A DNA stretch of 64,000 nt from an uncultured Gammaproteobacteria bacterium (GCA_903837345.1 CAILUG010000041.1:18727-82726), one strand, 5' to 3'. Shown: positions 54,942 to 63,974, counted from the stretch's first letter. Made by a program: numbers and translations. Notes: generated by a model from the letters alone, not told the origin.

Positions 54942-56495
54942 ATGCCAGCGTCATTTGATCTCAACGACGACTCCGTAGTTGTCGTCATCGGTTCCGGTGC
55001 CGGCGGCGGCACCGTCTGTCAGCAGCTCACTGCGCGTGGCGTCAAGGTGGTGTGTCTCGAAGCCGGGCCGCGGCTCAAGTTGAGCGACATCGTCAACAAC
55101 GAACCGGAAATGTTCGGCAAGCTGAGCTGGCTCGATCGCCGCGTCGGCCAGGGTTATGCGCCCGACGGCATGCCGGTGTGGTCAGTGAAAGGCGTCGGTG
55201 GCACCACCACGCATTGGACAGCGTGCTGCCCGCGTTTCCACGAGTTCGAATTCAAATCGCTGTCTACCTACGGCCAGCTGCCTGACTGCAACCTCGCCGA
55301 CTGGCCGGTCTCACTGAAAGACATGGAGCCCTGGTACGACAAAGCCGAAGACATGCTTGGTGTCACCGGCACCCACGGCATCGAACGGCTGCCACCCAGC
55401 GCCAACTTCAAGGTGATGGAAGCGGCTGCCCGCAAAGTGGGCTACAAAGACATCGACACCTACAACATGGCGATCAACTCTTCGCCGCGCAACGGCCGCC
55501 CCGCCTGCCTGCAGCTGGGCTTTTGCAACAGTGGCTGCGCGATCAATGCCAAGTGGACCACGCTGTTCAATCACATCGCGCAAGCCGAGGCCACAGACCA
55601 TTTTGATTTGCGCCCGCAATCCATGGTTACCCGCATCGTCACTGATGCCAAGGGCCGCGCCAGTGCTGTGCGCTATGTCGGTCCCGATGGCGTGGAGCAC
55701 GAGCAGAAGGCACGTGTCGTTTGCGTGGCCGCCAATGTGGTGGAGACCACGCGGCTGCTGTTGAATTCCGCCAATGAACGCTTCCCGCACGGGCTGGCCA
55801 ACAGCAGTGACCAGGTCGGCCGCAACTACATGCGGCACGTGATGGCCATGGTGTTCGGGCTGATGCCCGGCGTCGTCAATATGTACAAGGGCACCACTTG
55901 CGCCGGCGTGATCCGCGACGAAGTCAAACACGACACTTCACGCGGCTTCAGCGGCGGCTTCCAGTGGCACCTGTTGGCACTCGGCCCCGAATACATCGCC
56001 ACCAACCTGGCGCCAGGCTGGGGCAAGGAACATGCGGAGCTGATGCAGAACTACAACAAACTCAGTGGCGTCATCATCACCGGCGAAGACCCGCCGCAGG
56101 CCGACAACCGCATCACGCTGCATGCCACCGAGAAGGACCAGTTGGGCTTGCCGGTGCCGGTTGTCACCTATAACAAGCATCCCAATACCAACGCCATGCT
56201 GGACTACGCCTATCGGCGCAGCAAAGAGATGTATGAAGCACTGGGCGCCACCAGGACCTTCACCCAGGAAGGCTTCGGTGCCACACACAACATGGGCGTG
56301 TGCCGCATGGGCAAGGATGCGAAGACCAGTGTCACCAACAGCTATGGGCAAACCCATGACATCCCGAACCTGTTCGTGTCTGACGGCAGCTTGTTCACCA
56401 CAGCGAGCTGCGCCAACCCGACGCTGACGATTGTCTCGCTGATGTTGCGGCAGTCGGATTATCTGGTGAAGGAGTTGCAGCGGGGTGCGCTGTAG
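54942..56495 (+). CDS. GMC-family FAD oxidoreductase
   Basis: The 517-residue flavoprotein has the FAD-binding motif VIGSGAGGGTVC at residues 15-26. The active-site region is FGATHNMGVCRMG, and the C-terminal GMC stretch is LFVSDGSLFTTASCANPT. It has no signal peptide and is probably exported with the preceding Tat lipoprotein. It likely oxidises an alcohol, sugar or polyol; the electron acceptor could be the dihaem cytochrome encoded at 46582. Confidence 0.93.
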   Translation: MPASFDLNDDSVVVVIGSGAGGGTVCQQLTARGVKVVCLEAGPRLKLSDIVNNEPEMFGKLSWLDRRVGQGYAPDGMPVWSVKGVGGTTTHWTACCPRFHEFEFKSLSTYGQLPDCNLADWPVSLKDMEPWYDKAEDMLGVTGTHGIERLPPSANFKVMEAAARKVGYKDIDTYNMAINSSPRNGRPACLQLGFCNSGCAINAKWTTLFNHIAQAEATDHFDLRPQSMVTRIVTDAKGRASAVRYVGPDGVEHEQKARVVCVAANVVETTRLLLNSANERFPHGLANSSDQVGRNYMRHVMAMVFGLMPGVVNMYKGTTCAGVIRDEVKHDTSRGFSGGFQWHLLALGPEYIATNLAPGWGKEHAELMQNYNKLSGVIITGEDPPQADNRITLHATEKDQLGLPVPVVTYNKHPNTNAMLDYAYRRSKEMYEALGATRTFTQEGFGATHNMGVCRMGKDAKTSVTNSYGQTHDIPNLFVSDGSLFTTASCANPTLTIVSLMLRQSDYLVKELQRGAL

Positions 56496-56524
56496 GTAAT
56501 TTTTGGCAAGCTGCCAGGTGAAAG

Positions 56525-57361
56525 ATGTCTTCTTCTGTTGATCTGTTGCGTCGTCGTATTGTGCTTGCAGGTGCCTCATTTGCCGGTTTGGCAGGCCTGG
56601 CGGCGGCATTGCCGCAGGCGCAGCAACCCCTGAGCTTTGATAAATCCGATGTGCCTGATCTCCCTGAGTTCCGCAGACTAATATCAGCCAACCGGATCCT
56701 GGCGTTTGAGAGTGTGGTAGATGCGTTTGGTCATGTCAGTGTGCGCGACCCCCGCAACCCTGCCAACTTTGTCATGTCACGCTCACGCAGCCCGGCCCTG
56801 GTAGAACCTGCGGATTTGATGGTGTTCGATCTGAAGGGCAACCCGCTTGCTCTCCGGGGCCGCACGGTTTACGGCGAGAGAATGATTCACGCAGCCATCT
56901 ATGCTGCCCGCCCTGAAGTCAATTCAGTTGTGCATGGTCATACCTATTCGGTGCTGCCGTTTACCATCACCAATGTGCCACTGCGCCCCGTTGTGCATGT
57001 GGCCTCGGTGATTGGCGCTGAAATACCGGTGTGGGATATCAGTACTGATTTTGGTGACACCGACATGCTGGTGCGGTCCATAGACCAGGGCGCCAGCCTG
57101 GCCAGGAAGCTCGCCAATAATTCCTGCGTTCTTATGCGTGGCCATGGCGTTGCTGTGGTTGGCACCAGCATTGAAAGAGCGGTGCTCACCGCAATCTACC
57201 TGAAAATAAATGCGGATGTGATTTTGCAGGCCAGAGCCCTGGGTGAAACCAAAGCCTTGAACGATAAGGAAATCCAGCTTTCCACAACCGCACAGTTTTC
57301 CGATCTGGCGCTGCCGCGTGCATGGGAGTATTTCTGTTCGCGCGCGGGGGTGGAGTTTTAG
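56525..57361 (+). CDS. Class II aldolase/adducin domain protein with export signal
   Basis: The 278-residue protein begins LLRRRIVLAGASFAGLAGLAA, a Tat-like signal, then a class II aldolase domain. The zinc site is intact in SVVHGHTY and LMRGHGVAVVG, with the glycine-rich NRILAFESVVDAFGHVSVRD region. Family members act on sugar phosphates in the cytosol, so an exported copy is unusual. It follows the GMC gene by 29 bp and is in the same operon. Confidence 0.87.
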   Translation: MSSSVDLLRRRIVLAGASFAGLAGLAAALPQAQQPLSFDKSDVPDLPEFRRLISANRILAFESVVDAFGHVSVRDPRNPANFVMSRSRSPALVEPADLMVFDLKGNPLALRGRTVYGERMIHAAIYAARPEVNSVVHGHTYSVLPFTITNVPLRPVVHVASVIGAEIPVWDISTDFGDTDMLVRSIDQGASLARKLANNSCVLMRGHGVAVVGTSIERAVLTAIYLKINADVILQARALGETKALNDKEIQLSTTAQFSDLALPRAWEYFCSRAGVEF

Positions 57362-57374
57362 TGCAGGCTGTCAG

Positions 57375-58586
57375 TTACCGGGCAGCTTTGGCTTTCTGCG
57401 CTTCGAGGTATTCGTAGGTCAGCTCTTTGCAGCCTTGGTTTTCATACGGCACGTCGGCCACCAACAGCGTATCGCTGCCCTTGTACTCGTCGGTGAAATA
57501 CACCGGATCGGTGGCCGTGTAGCTGCGGTTGAGCGTCATTTTCGCGGTATCGAGCGAGAAGCGTTCCACCACGTGCAACTGGTCGCTGTTGCGCAGCGGC
57601 GGCACGATAACCCCCGGCTTGAAGCCGATGGTGTCGACCACCAGCACATCACCTTCCCAGTGGCCTATCGAATGGCCTGTGGGGCTCGCCTTGATGTTGG
57701 CTGGGTGGGCCTTCATGTTCAGGTGGATCACGCGCTCATAGCTGACGAGGCCGTAGTTGATGACGATGCGATCCTTCTCCTGCACCACGCGGTTGACCGG
57801 ACCGTCGTGCACCCAGTCGAGGATGATGCTGGTGGGTTCGCAGCGCAGGCGCGGGTTGTCGGTGGGACTCCACATCTGGAATTTTTCCGACTCTTGCTTG
57901 CCGCGCGCAGTCAGGGCTACCGGCTGGGCATCCCAGCCGGCCGACGGAATCTTGTCGGGCGAGATCGTGCCGTTTTCAATGCCGGCCTTCATGCTCTTGG
58001 GTACCAGCCCCACGCTGCGGGTGGCGCGGGGCGGCACCGCAATCACGTACTGCTCCTGCGCCCAGTCACCATTCAGGTTCGGCTCGCCGCCAGGCAGGCG
58101 CAGCGGGCGGTTGCTGATGTTGAGGCCTGAATGTTCGATCTGGTCGTTACGGTTCAGCTTGGCGGCATCACCGATCTTGATGTCTTCCAGATAACACGAG
58201 CCCGGATCCTGCCGATGCAGGAAACCAAAGATGGTGGCATGTGCGCCGGGCACGAACATTTCCCTGGTCCAGCCCGAGCGGCGCATCAGCGTGGCAGCGC
58301 GCATTTCGCAACGCATGGCGATGGTGCCGCCGCCTGGTTGGTCGGCGTCCAGATAGAGATACGAATGCGGATTGACGAAATCGATGCTCTTGATGGTGCC
58401 GGTGATTACCGCGTCCTTGCTGCGGTCGAACATGCCGAAGCCGTGGTGGGCAAAGGCGCTGGCCGAAAACCCGAGCGCAGCAACACCGGCCAAGGCGAGC
58501 AGAGGCGCCATGGCACGTTGCAGCGAATGAACGATAGGACGACAAAAAGCGGGCTTCACAGTGGTGGACCTCGCGGGCGCAGTCAA
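57375..58586 (-). CDS. Fusion of AHHG- and GHWEGD-type secreted domains
   Basis: The 403-residue exported protein joins the two families found as separate genes nearby. After the signal peptide it reads AHHGFGMFDRSKDAVITGTI and FVNPHSYLYLDA (about residues 45-130), then the second domain with GHSIGHWEGDVLVVDTIG. The fusion suggests the two domains act in one complex. Start is uncertain: TTG 58586, or GTG 58559 with GCGAGG about nine bases upstream. Confidence 0.8.
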   Translation of the reverse strand: MTAPARSTTVKPAFCRPIVHSLQRAMAPLLALAGVAALGFSASAFAHHGFGMFDRSKDAVITGTIKSIDFVNPHSYLYLDADQPGGGTIAMRCEMRAATLMRRSGWTREMFVPGAHATIFGFLHRQDPGSCYLEDIKIGDAAKLNRNDQIEHSGLNISNRPLRLPGGEPNLNGDWAQEQYVIAVPPRATRSVGLVPKSMKAGIENGTISPDKIPSAGWDAQPVALTARGKQESEKFQMWSPTDNPRLRCEPTSIILDWVHDGPVNRVVQEKDRIVINYGLVSYERVIHLNMKAHPANIKASPTGHSIGHWEGDVLVVDTIGFKPGVIVPPLRNSDQLHVVERFSLDTAKMTLNRSYTATDPVYFTDEYKGSDTLLVADVPYENQGCKELTYEYLEAQKAKAAR

Positions 58587-58595
58587 CGGTAAATA

Positions 58596-58634
58596 GGTGT
58601 CAGAGTCACATTTCTTGCGAATGCGACTCTGACA
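58596..58634. repeat. Dispersed repeat GTCAGAGTCACATT, copy 2, with hairpin
   Basis: GGTGTCAGAGTCACATTT at 58596-58613 is followed by GACTCTGACA at 58625-58634. TGTCAGAGTC at 58598-58607 and the latter form a perfect ten-base inverted repeat with a 17-base loop. It lies between the fusion gene and the cupin. Because both neighbours are on the minus strand it may act as a terminator for the cupin transcript. Confidence 0.65.
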
Positions 58635-58644
58635 ACGGATTACG

Positions 58645-59142
58645 TTATTTCGAGCGCGGCAGATGCAGAGACATCAGCGTCACTTCGCCTTCGATCTTGC
58701 TGAACCAGTGCGGTACACCTTCCGGCACCAGCAGGAAGTCGCCCACGGCCAGTTTGGTTGCAACGCCGCCTTCAATGCCGGAACCGCTCCAGTTGACGCC
58801 AGTCTGCTTGCCCTCCAGCAGCTTGCCGCCAGTGACCATGGTGGCGCCGCCTTTCACGACATAGAACAGCTCGGCTTCGGTGTCGTGCACCGCTGCACTC
58901 TGCGGCACGCTAACACGATGCTCCATGTTGACGCTGTAGGGCGCCAGCTGCATGAAGCTCTGGATGCCGTTCTTGTCGGTGGGCTGCTTGGCGACGAGGG
59001 CGGCCAGATCGGCTGCGGTGAAAACAACGCCTTTGGTGGGCGTGGCCTGCGCCGCCGGCGCGGCTGGCTGCTGGGCCAGCGCTGCTGAGGCCAGCAACGC
59101 CGCAAGAACAGTGAAAGAAAATACCTTTGATATGGTTGTCAT
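58645..59142 (-). CDS. Secreted cupin protein
   Basis: The 165-residue protein has a signal peptide ending ALAQQ and a single cupin domain. The barrel shows VHDTEAELFYVVKGGATMVTGG and GDFLLVPEGVPHWFSKIEG, so the first motif keeps only part of the metal ligands (His and Glu) and the second keeps His. The ATG at 59142 follows AGAGGGG. It may be a periplasmic binding protein or isomerase for the pathway; function is not shown. Confidence 0.82.
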   Translation of the reverse strand: MTTISKVFSFTVLAALLASAALAQQPAAPAAQATPTKGVVFTAADLAALVAKQPTDKNGIQSFMQLAPYSVNMEHRVSVPQSAAVHDTEAELFYVVKGGATMVTGGKLLEGKQTGVNWSGSGIEGGVATKLAVGDFLLVPEGVPHWFSKIEGEVTLMSLHLPRSK

Positions 59143-59204
59143 GGATGGATCCCCTCTGTGTTGTATCAACAATGGTCTATGGAATCCCGATTCTGAGTCA
59201 AATC

Positions 59205-59221
59205 GGTGTCAGAGTCACATT
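59205..59221. repeat. Dispersed repeat GTCAGAGTCACATT, copy 3
   Basis: GGTGTCAGAGTCACATT in the 128 bp between the cupin and the ferredoxin genes, identical over the core to copies 1 and 2. A TTCTGAGTCA lies just before it. Confidence 0.6.
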
Positions 59222-59270
59222 CTGTTCCGCTTGCGGCAGTTTTATGATGTCTGTCAATCAGATGAAATCG

Positions 59271-59552
59271 TTAAATATCCAGCACCAGCCGTGGTGACTT
59301 TGCCCGCGAACAACAGGGCGTGAACTCGCCTGGCACTTTTCTTTCCGCCTCCGTCAGGATTGAATCGCGATGATCCGGCTCGCCAGCAAGTACGCGCACG
59401 ATACAGGTGCCGCAGATGCCTTGCTCGCAGGAAACCGGGTGCTTTATGCCGTTTTCATGCAGCACCTGGACAATGCTCTTGTCAGGCGGGATGACATAGA
59501 CGGCCTGCGTGCTGGCGATCTGCACTTCAAAGCTTTGCTCTGGCAGGCTCAT
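59271..59552 (-). CDS. Stand-alone 2Fe-2S ferredoxin (VanB C-terminal type)
   Basis: The 93-residue protein has the plant-type cluster ligands Cys42, Cys47, Cys50 and Cys80 (CEQGICGTC, then FTPCC). The stretch VRVLAGEPDHRDSILTEAE is typical of the C-terminal ferredoxin domain of vanillate demethylase reductases. The FMN and NAD domains of such reductases are absent. It overlaps the Rieske oxygenase stop by four bases (ATGA), so it must serve that enzyme. Confidence 0.88.
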   Translation of the reverse strand: MSLPEQSFEVQIASTQAVYVIPPDKSIVQVLHENGIKHPVSCEQGICGTCIVRVLAGEPDHRDSILTEAERKVPGEFTPCCSRAKSPRLVLDI

Positions 59553-60580
59553 GCCGCGGGATTCTGTCGTTGCATTAATTTTGCCACTGCCCTTCTGGCC
59601 ATTACGCGTGGCGCGTCAGCCCGGTTATCCACCAACCGGTCTTCGCCAAGCTCGTTGATTCTTGCCTGCTGTGCTTCCACCATAAGCTTGTCTTCGGCCA
59701 GCGCTTTCCTGATTTCAGTATCGATTTTTGCCGTGGCAGCCGGGTTGCCAGTGTCATGACCATTGGCCGTTGACCAGAAATAAAAACAACTGGTGTCAGT
59801 CTCGGGCGTAAGCGCATGGAATATGCGCATGTCAAAGCGGGGAGCGCCGGCAGTGGCGCGGTCGGCTCCGGCGGGCACTCCGCCTGAATACTGAATTACC
59901 GACGCCGGCGCAATGAATTCGAACTCCTGCCAGCGATCGATCAAACCGGGGAAGGGCACACAATTGTGATAGACAGGCGGAGCCGGCGCATTGCTCATTT
60001 GCCGGCTGAGGGTAATGCCGTTGTCAGTAGCATCCAACTGGTTCTTTGCCACCATGTGGACATTGGCCACAGAGCCGCCGACCGAGGCAGGATGCACGTA
60101 GGCAAGATGAGTGGCATCGAGCAGGTTATCGACCAGCATCAGGTAATGACACTGCACCGGCATCATGTCGTGTTTGTGCGGCCAATTGCGGACATCGTTG
60201 TGGAAGGGATAAGCGGGGATCAGGCTTGCATCCGCCTTGTCAGCATCGCCATGCCAGATCCACAGCATCTGGTCTTGTTCAATCAGGGGAAAGTGTTGCA
60301 CCCGCGCCTTCCTGGGGATGTTGTCCTGGTTGGGAATTTCCACACAGACCCCGTCGCTGCCAAAGACCAGGCCGTGATAATTGCAGCGGATGCCTTTTTC
60401 CACCACGGTGCCCAAACTCAAGGGGGCTCCGCGGTGGCAGCAACTGTCCAGTAAAGCGTTGGCTTCACCATCAAGGGTCCGGTAAAGCACGACCGGCAGG
60501 TTGCAGATGCGGCGAGCCAGGGGCTTTGCCGTGACCTCGTCGGCCCAGGCGGCTACATACCAAGCGTTGTTAACTATCAA
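59549..60580 (-). CDS. Rieske non-heme iron oxygenase (VanA-like)
   Basis: The 343-residue protein has the Rieske ligands Cys47, His49, Cys66 and His69 and the mononuclear iron motif DNLLDATHLAYVH. It resembles vanillate O-demethylase oxygenase and related enzymes that remove methyl groups or hydroxylate aromatic acids. The N-terminus NNAWYVAAWADEV is typical. Electrons should come from the adjacent ferredoxin, but no reductase is encoded within about 17 kb upstream or the 4 kb to the right edge. Confidence 0.92.
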   Translation of the reverse strand: MIVNNAWYVAAWADEVTAKPLARRICNLPVVLYRTLDGEANALLDSCCHRGAPLSLGTVVEKGIRCNYHGLVFGSDGVCVEIPNQDNIPRKARVQHFPLIEQDQMLWIWHGDADKADASLIPAYPFHNDVRNWPHKHDMMPVQCHYLMLVDNLLDATHLAYVHPASVGGSVANVHMVAKNQLDATDNGITLSRQMSNAPAPPVYHNCVPFPGLIDRWQEFEFIAPASVIQYSGGVPAGADRATAGAPRFDMRIFHALTPETDTSCFYFWSTANGHDTGNPAATAKIDTEIRKALAEDKLMVEAQQARINELGEDRLVDNRADAPRVMARRAVAKLMQRQNPAA

Positions 60581-60802
60581 ACTTTTCCCCGGGATGATGA
60601 CTGGAAGGTGGGTAGCGGGATGGTAAATGCAGTGATGGTGTAAAACAAAGGGTCAGTAACCTCGTAGCAGCGCAGCTTGAGGTGGTAGCCATGAGTCTGC
60701 TGGTCTCTATTCTATAAATACCTGTTGTATGAGAAATTGGTGCACCCGACTGGGGATGGTGCTCAGCGCCGGGACGAAAACTATCGCGGAGGAGATGACG
60801 AG
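60581..60802. other. Divergent promoter region, Rieske versus GHWEGD member 3
   Basis: These 222 bp separate two divergent transcripts. A TTGAGGT...TATTCTATAAAT arrangement near 60681-60720 could be a promoter for the plus-strand gene. No operator was found. Confidence 0.35.
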
Positions 60803-61534
60803 ATGAAAACACTGTTGGTTACCTGCCTGGCGCTGAGCCTGTGTCTGCCTGTAGCAGCCGGTGCTGCCTCACCACCGGATCTCACCGGCGTCTGGACTCT
60901 GGTGGCCGGGGCGGTGCCCAGAAACACGCCAGGCAGCCCGCAACCGTCACTGCCGCTGCGGCCAGCAGCCAAAAAGCGCTTCGATGCCTTCAACCAACTG
61001 GTCGCTCCCACCGGCGACACGCCGGGCGGCGTCTGCCTGGGCGCCGGTATGCCGACCATACTGCTCGGTGCCGGCGGCTACCCGGTGGAAATCATCCAGC
61101 GCCCCGAGCAGATTACCCTCATCTACGAACTGCACGGCGAAACGCGGCGCGTGTACTTCGGCGACCGCAATGCCCCGGAACGCGATCGGGTGCCAGGCCG
61201 CGATGGCTATTCCAGCGGCCACTGGGAAGGCGACGTGCTGGTGGTGGAAACCAACAACCTGGACGAACAACTGGACCAGCGCACGACACCGCATTCCGAC
61301 GCCGCCACCATCGTCGAGCGCTACCATCTCGACGGCACCGACGCCAAGGGCCGCCGCCTGCTGGCCGCCGACGTCACCATGAGCGATCCGCAGTTCTACA
61401 CCGAACCGCTCACGCTCAAGCTCCGCTGGGCGCAGGTGCCCAATGGACGGCTGCTGACTTATGACTGCAATGAGGAGTTGTGGCGGGAGCGGCTAAACAA
61501 GTTGGCGGAGAAGGCTGGAGTGGCATTACCGTAG
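60803..61534 (+). CDS. Secreted GHWEGD-family protein, member 3
   Basis: The 243-residue protein has a signal peptide (ALSLCLPVAAGAAS), DLTGVWTLVAGAVP and SSGHWEGDVLVVETNNL. Two mature-chain cysteines (GGVCLGAG and LLTYDCNEELW) are similarly placed to member 1. The ATG at 60803 follows GGAGGAG. The dcuB gene starts ten bases downstream, so both are one transcript. Confidence 0.78.
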   Translation: MKTLLVTCLALSLCLPVAAGAASPPDLTGVWTLVAGAVPRNTPGSPQPSLPLRPAAKKRFDAFNQLVAPTGDTPGGVCLGAGMPTILLGAGGYPVEIIQRPEQITLIYELHGETRRVYFGDRNAPERDRVPGRDGYSSGHWEGDVLVVETNNLDEQLDQRTTPHSDAATIVERYHLDGTDAKGRRLLAADVTMSDPQFYTEPLTLKLRWAQVPNGRLLTYDCNEELWRERLNKLAEKAGVALP

Positions 61535-61543
61535 GGATTTGGA

Positions 61544-62902
61544 ATGATAATTGCCGAACTGATAACCGTACTGGCTTGCTTGCTGCTGGGCAGCCGCTAT
61601 GGCGGCATGGGGCTGGGCTTGGTCAGCGGTGTCGGCTTGTTTTTGCTGATGTTTGTGTTCGGGCTGGCACCGGGTGAACCCCCGGTGCGAGTGATGCTCA
61701 CCATTCTGGCGGTGATTGGCTGTGCCGCCACGTTGCAGGCAGCCGCTGGCTTGAATGTGATGATGCAGTTCGCCGAGCGGCTGCTGCGCAAACACCCAGA
61801 CCACATTACCCTGCTGGCGCCACTCTCAACCTTTACCATTACCTTCCTGTGTGGCAGCGGCCACATGGTGTACACGCTGTTTCCCATCATTGCGGACATC
61901 GCCTTGCACAAAGGTATCAGGCCCGAGCGACCCATGGCGGTGGCAGCCATTGCCGGCCAGATGTCGATCTGTGCGTCGCCGGTGTCAGTGGCACTGGTGT
62001 CACTGGTCAGCATCCTGGCGGCTCAACACGGAGTGGGTCATGCCTACGGCATGCTGGACATCATACTGGTGACGTTGCCGGCGTCACTGCTGGGGACCTT
62101 GCTGGCTGCACTGTGGAGCATGCGGCGCGGCCTTGAGCTTGATGATGACCCCGAATTCCAGGCCAAACTCGCCGACCCGGTGCAACGCAACATTATTTAC
62201 GGCGAGAGCGCTACCTTGCTCAACACCCGTTATCCGCCCAGTGCCTATCGCAGTGTTGGCATCTTCTTCGCCGGCATTGCCGCAGTGGTGCTGCTGGGAG
62301 CGCTGCCCTCGTTGCGTCCCGCCTTCACTGTGAAGGGCGTAACTACTTTGCTGGACATGAATCTGGTGATCCAGATGATGATGCTGATAGCTGGCGCCTG
62401 CATACTGTTCTTCTGCAAGGTGGTGCCTGCCGAGATTGCCAACGGCTCTTTGTTCCGCGCCGGCATGACCGGGATATTTTCGGTATTCGGCGTGGCCTGG
62501 ATGACAGATACCTTTTTCGGCGCGCACATGGGAGCGCTGCAACTCAGTCTGGCGGAAGTGGTAAAAACCCAACCCTGGCTCTATGCAGTGGTGCTGTTTC
62601 TCACCACCAAGCTGGTCAACAGCCAGGCGGCAGCCATTGTCGCCATAGCACCGATGGGGCTCGCGCTCGGCATCGACCCGGCCTTGATCATCGCGTTTTT
62701 CCCGGCCGCCAATGGTTACTTCCTGATACCCACCTACCCCACCGATCTGGCCTGCATCGGCTTTGATCGCTCGGGAACTACCCGCATAGGCAGTTACCTG
62801 GTCAACCACAGCTTCATGGTGCCGGGGTTGATTGCTGTCATCGCCAGCAGTGCGATTGGTTATGTGTTGGCGCGGTTACTGCTGAGCAGCTCTGCTCATT
62901 AG
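61544..62902 (+). CDS. DcuA/DcuB-type C4-dicarboxylate transporter
   Basis: The 452-residue protein has about 12 helices and matches DcuB closely: RYGGMGLGLVSGVGL, LTILAVIGCAATLQAAAGL, FLCGSGHMVYTLFPII, RPERPMAVAAIAGQMSICASPVSV. DcuB exchanges succinate, fumarate or aspartate and is normally used in anaerobic respiration. Placed here it may move an organic acid product of the island. Confidence 0.92.
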   Translation: MIIAELITVLACLLLGSRYGGMGLGLVSGVGLFLLMFVFGLAPGEPPVRVMLTILAVIGCAATLQAAAGLNVMMQFAERLLRKHPDHITLLAPLSTFTITFLCGSGHMVYTLFPIIADIALHKGIRPERPMAVAAIAGQMSICASPVSVALVSLVSILAAQHGVGHAYGMLDIILVTLPASLLGTLLAALWSMRRGLELDDDPEFQAKLADPVQRNIIYGESATLLNTRYPPSAYRSVGIFFAGIAAVVLLGALPSLRPAFTVKGVTTLLDMNLVIQMMMLIAGACILFFCKVVPAEIANGSLFRAGMTGIFSVFGVAWMTDTFFGAHMGALQLSLAEVVKTQPWLYAVVLFLTTKLVNSQAAAIVAIAPMGLALGIDPALIIAFFPAANGYFLIPTYPTDLACIGFDRSGTTRIGSYLVNHSFMVPGLIAVIASSAIGYVLARLLLSSSAH

Positions 62903-63889
62903 GGCGGGTGTAAACGTGGCACGCACCACTGCTTCCGCTTCGCTGATTTCTTCATCTTTCATCCACTGGAAATGGCTCTTGCGCTTGTTGGCCGACAAGC
63001 TGCCACCATTGCCCAATACTGCGCGGATGAACAGCTCCATACTGTGGGTGGGCCAGTCGAATAATGCATTTAGAGCACGAGTGGCACGGTCGAAGCCGAG
63101 CAGATGGTCGATTTCGCGCTGCAGATCTTCAGTGACGGTGCGTTCCAATGCCTTGTACAAAAACTCTGCTTGTAGTGTTAGATCAGGGTACTGGAAATAA
63201 AGTGCTTCGTTACCGGTGGCAGTGATTTCCGGTTGTGCTGGATTGTAGTCGGTCAAGCGGTTGATTGGACGCGAGAACTGCTCCAGCGTAGCAATGTAGT
63301 CATCCAGATTCGCAAGTATTACCGTCGAGACAGGCAGCACGATACCGCGCGGAGTGAAGCCAGCTTTCGCCAACACATCATGAATCAAGTAACGATGAAT
63401 GCGACCGTTGCCGTCCATAAACGGATGGATAAAGACGAAGCCGAAAGCGATCACTGCAGCAAGGATTACTGCATCCGGACCCAAGGATACCGGGTTAGCC
63501 TTGGATCCCTGCCATAAGTTGGCCAGTTCGAGCAGGCCGCGCATCAATGCGGGCAAATCAGCAGTACGCGGTGGTACGAAATCTACTTGCTGCCGATATC
63601 CAAGATCCTTGCCTAGCCAGTTTTGTTGATGACGCCAGGTGTGTTCGTGAAAACGGGGATCGACAACGGCCTGCTGCAGTTCCACCAGACGCTCTTCAGT
63701 TAGTGGGGTGTGCGTATCAGCTTGCCGCAAAAGATCGGCGAAACGTTGGGCCTTTTGGGGTGATGCTTTCTCGCGCTCAACTTCAAAGGAGGACTGGGTT
63801 TCCTTCAAGTAAAGATAAGCGGCAGCACGACGCAGCAGGTCCTGGTCGTAGCGGGCCAGAGTGTTAATCAGCGTGCAAAACTTTCCAGA
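62876..63889 (-). pseudogene. Fic-domain protein, 5'-truncated by IS-like sequence
   Basis: The frame encodes a Fic AMP-transferase domain with the intact core HPFMDGNGRIHR, plus YLYLKETQSSFEVEREKASP near its left end, which normally lies well inside Fic proteins. In frame, an upstream TAA at 63890-63892 closes the frame with no ATG or GTG start between; the first usable codon is TTG at 63808. The DNA beyond it carries an inverted repeat and a transposase-like start. The likely reading is a Fic gene cut by an insertion. If TTG 63808 is used, a 310-residue protein could still be made. Confidence 0.7.
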
Positions 63890-63894
63890 TTAGG

Positions 63895-63923
63895 GGTGGA
63901 AACAGCGTCCAATAGTTTCCACC
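63895..63923. repeat. Inverted repeat at the presumed IS end
   Basis: GGTGGAAAC at 63895-63903 and its exact complement GTTTCCACC at 63915-63923 flank an 11-base loop. It is followed by an imperfect repeat CCTCTGGC/GCCGGAGG. Position between the Fic break and the transposase start suits an element terminus. Confidence 0.5.
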
Positions 63924-63974
63924 TCCGTGTGTCATCCTCTGGCGTTTTAGCCGGAGGTATCTGGAGTGTATTAC

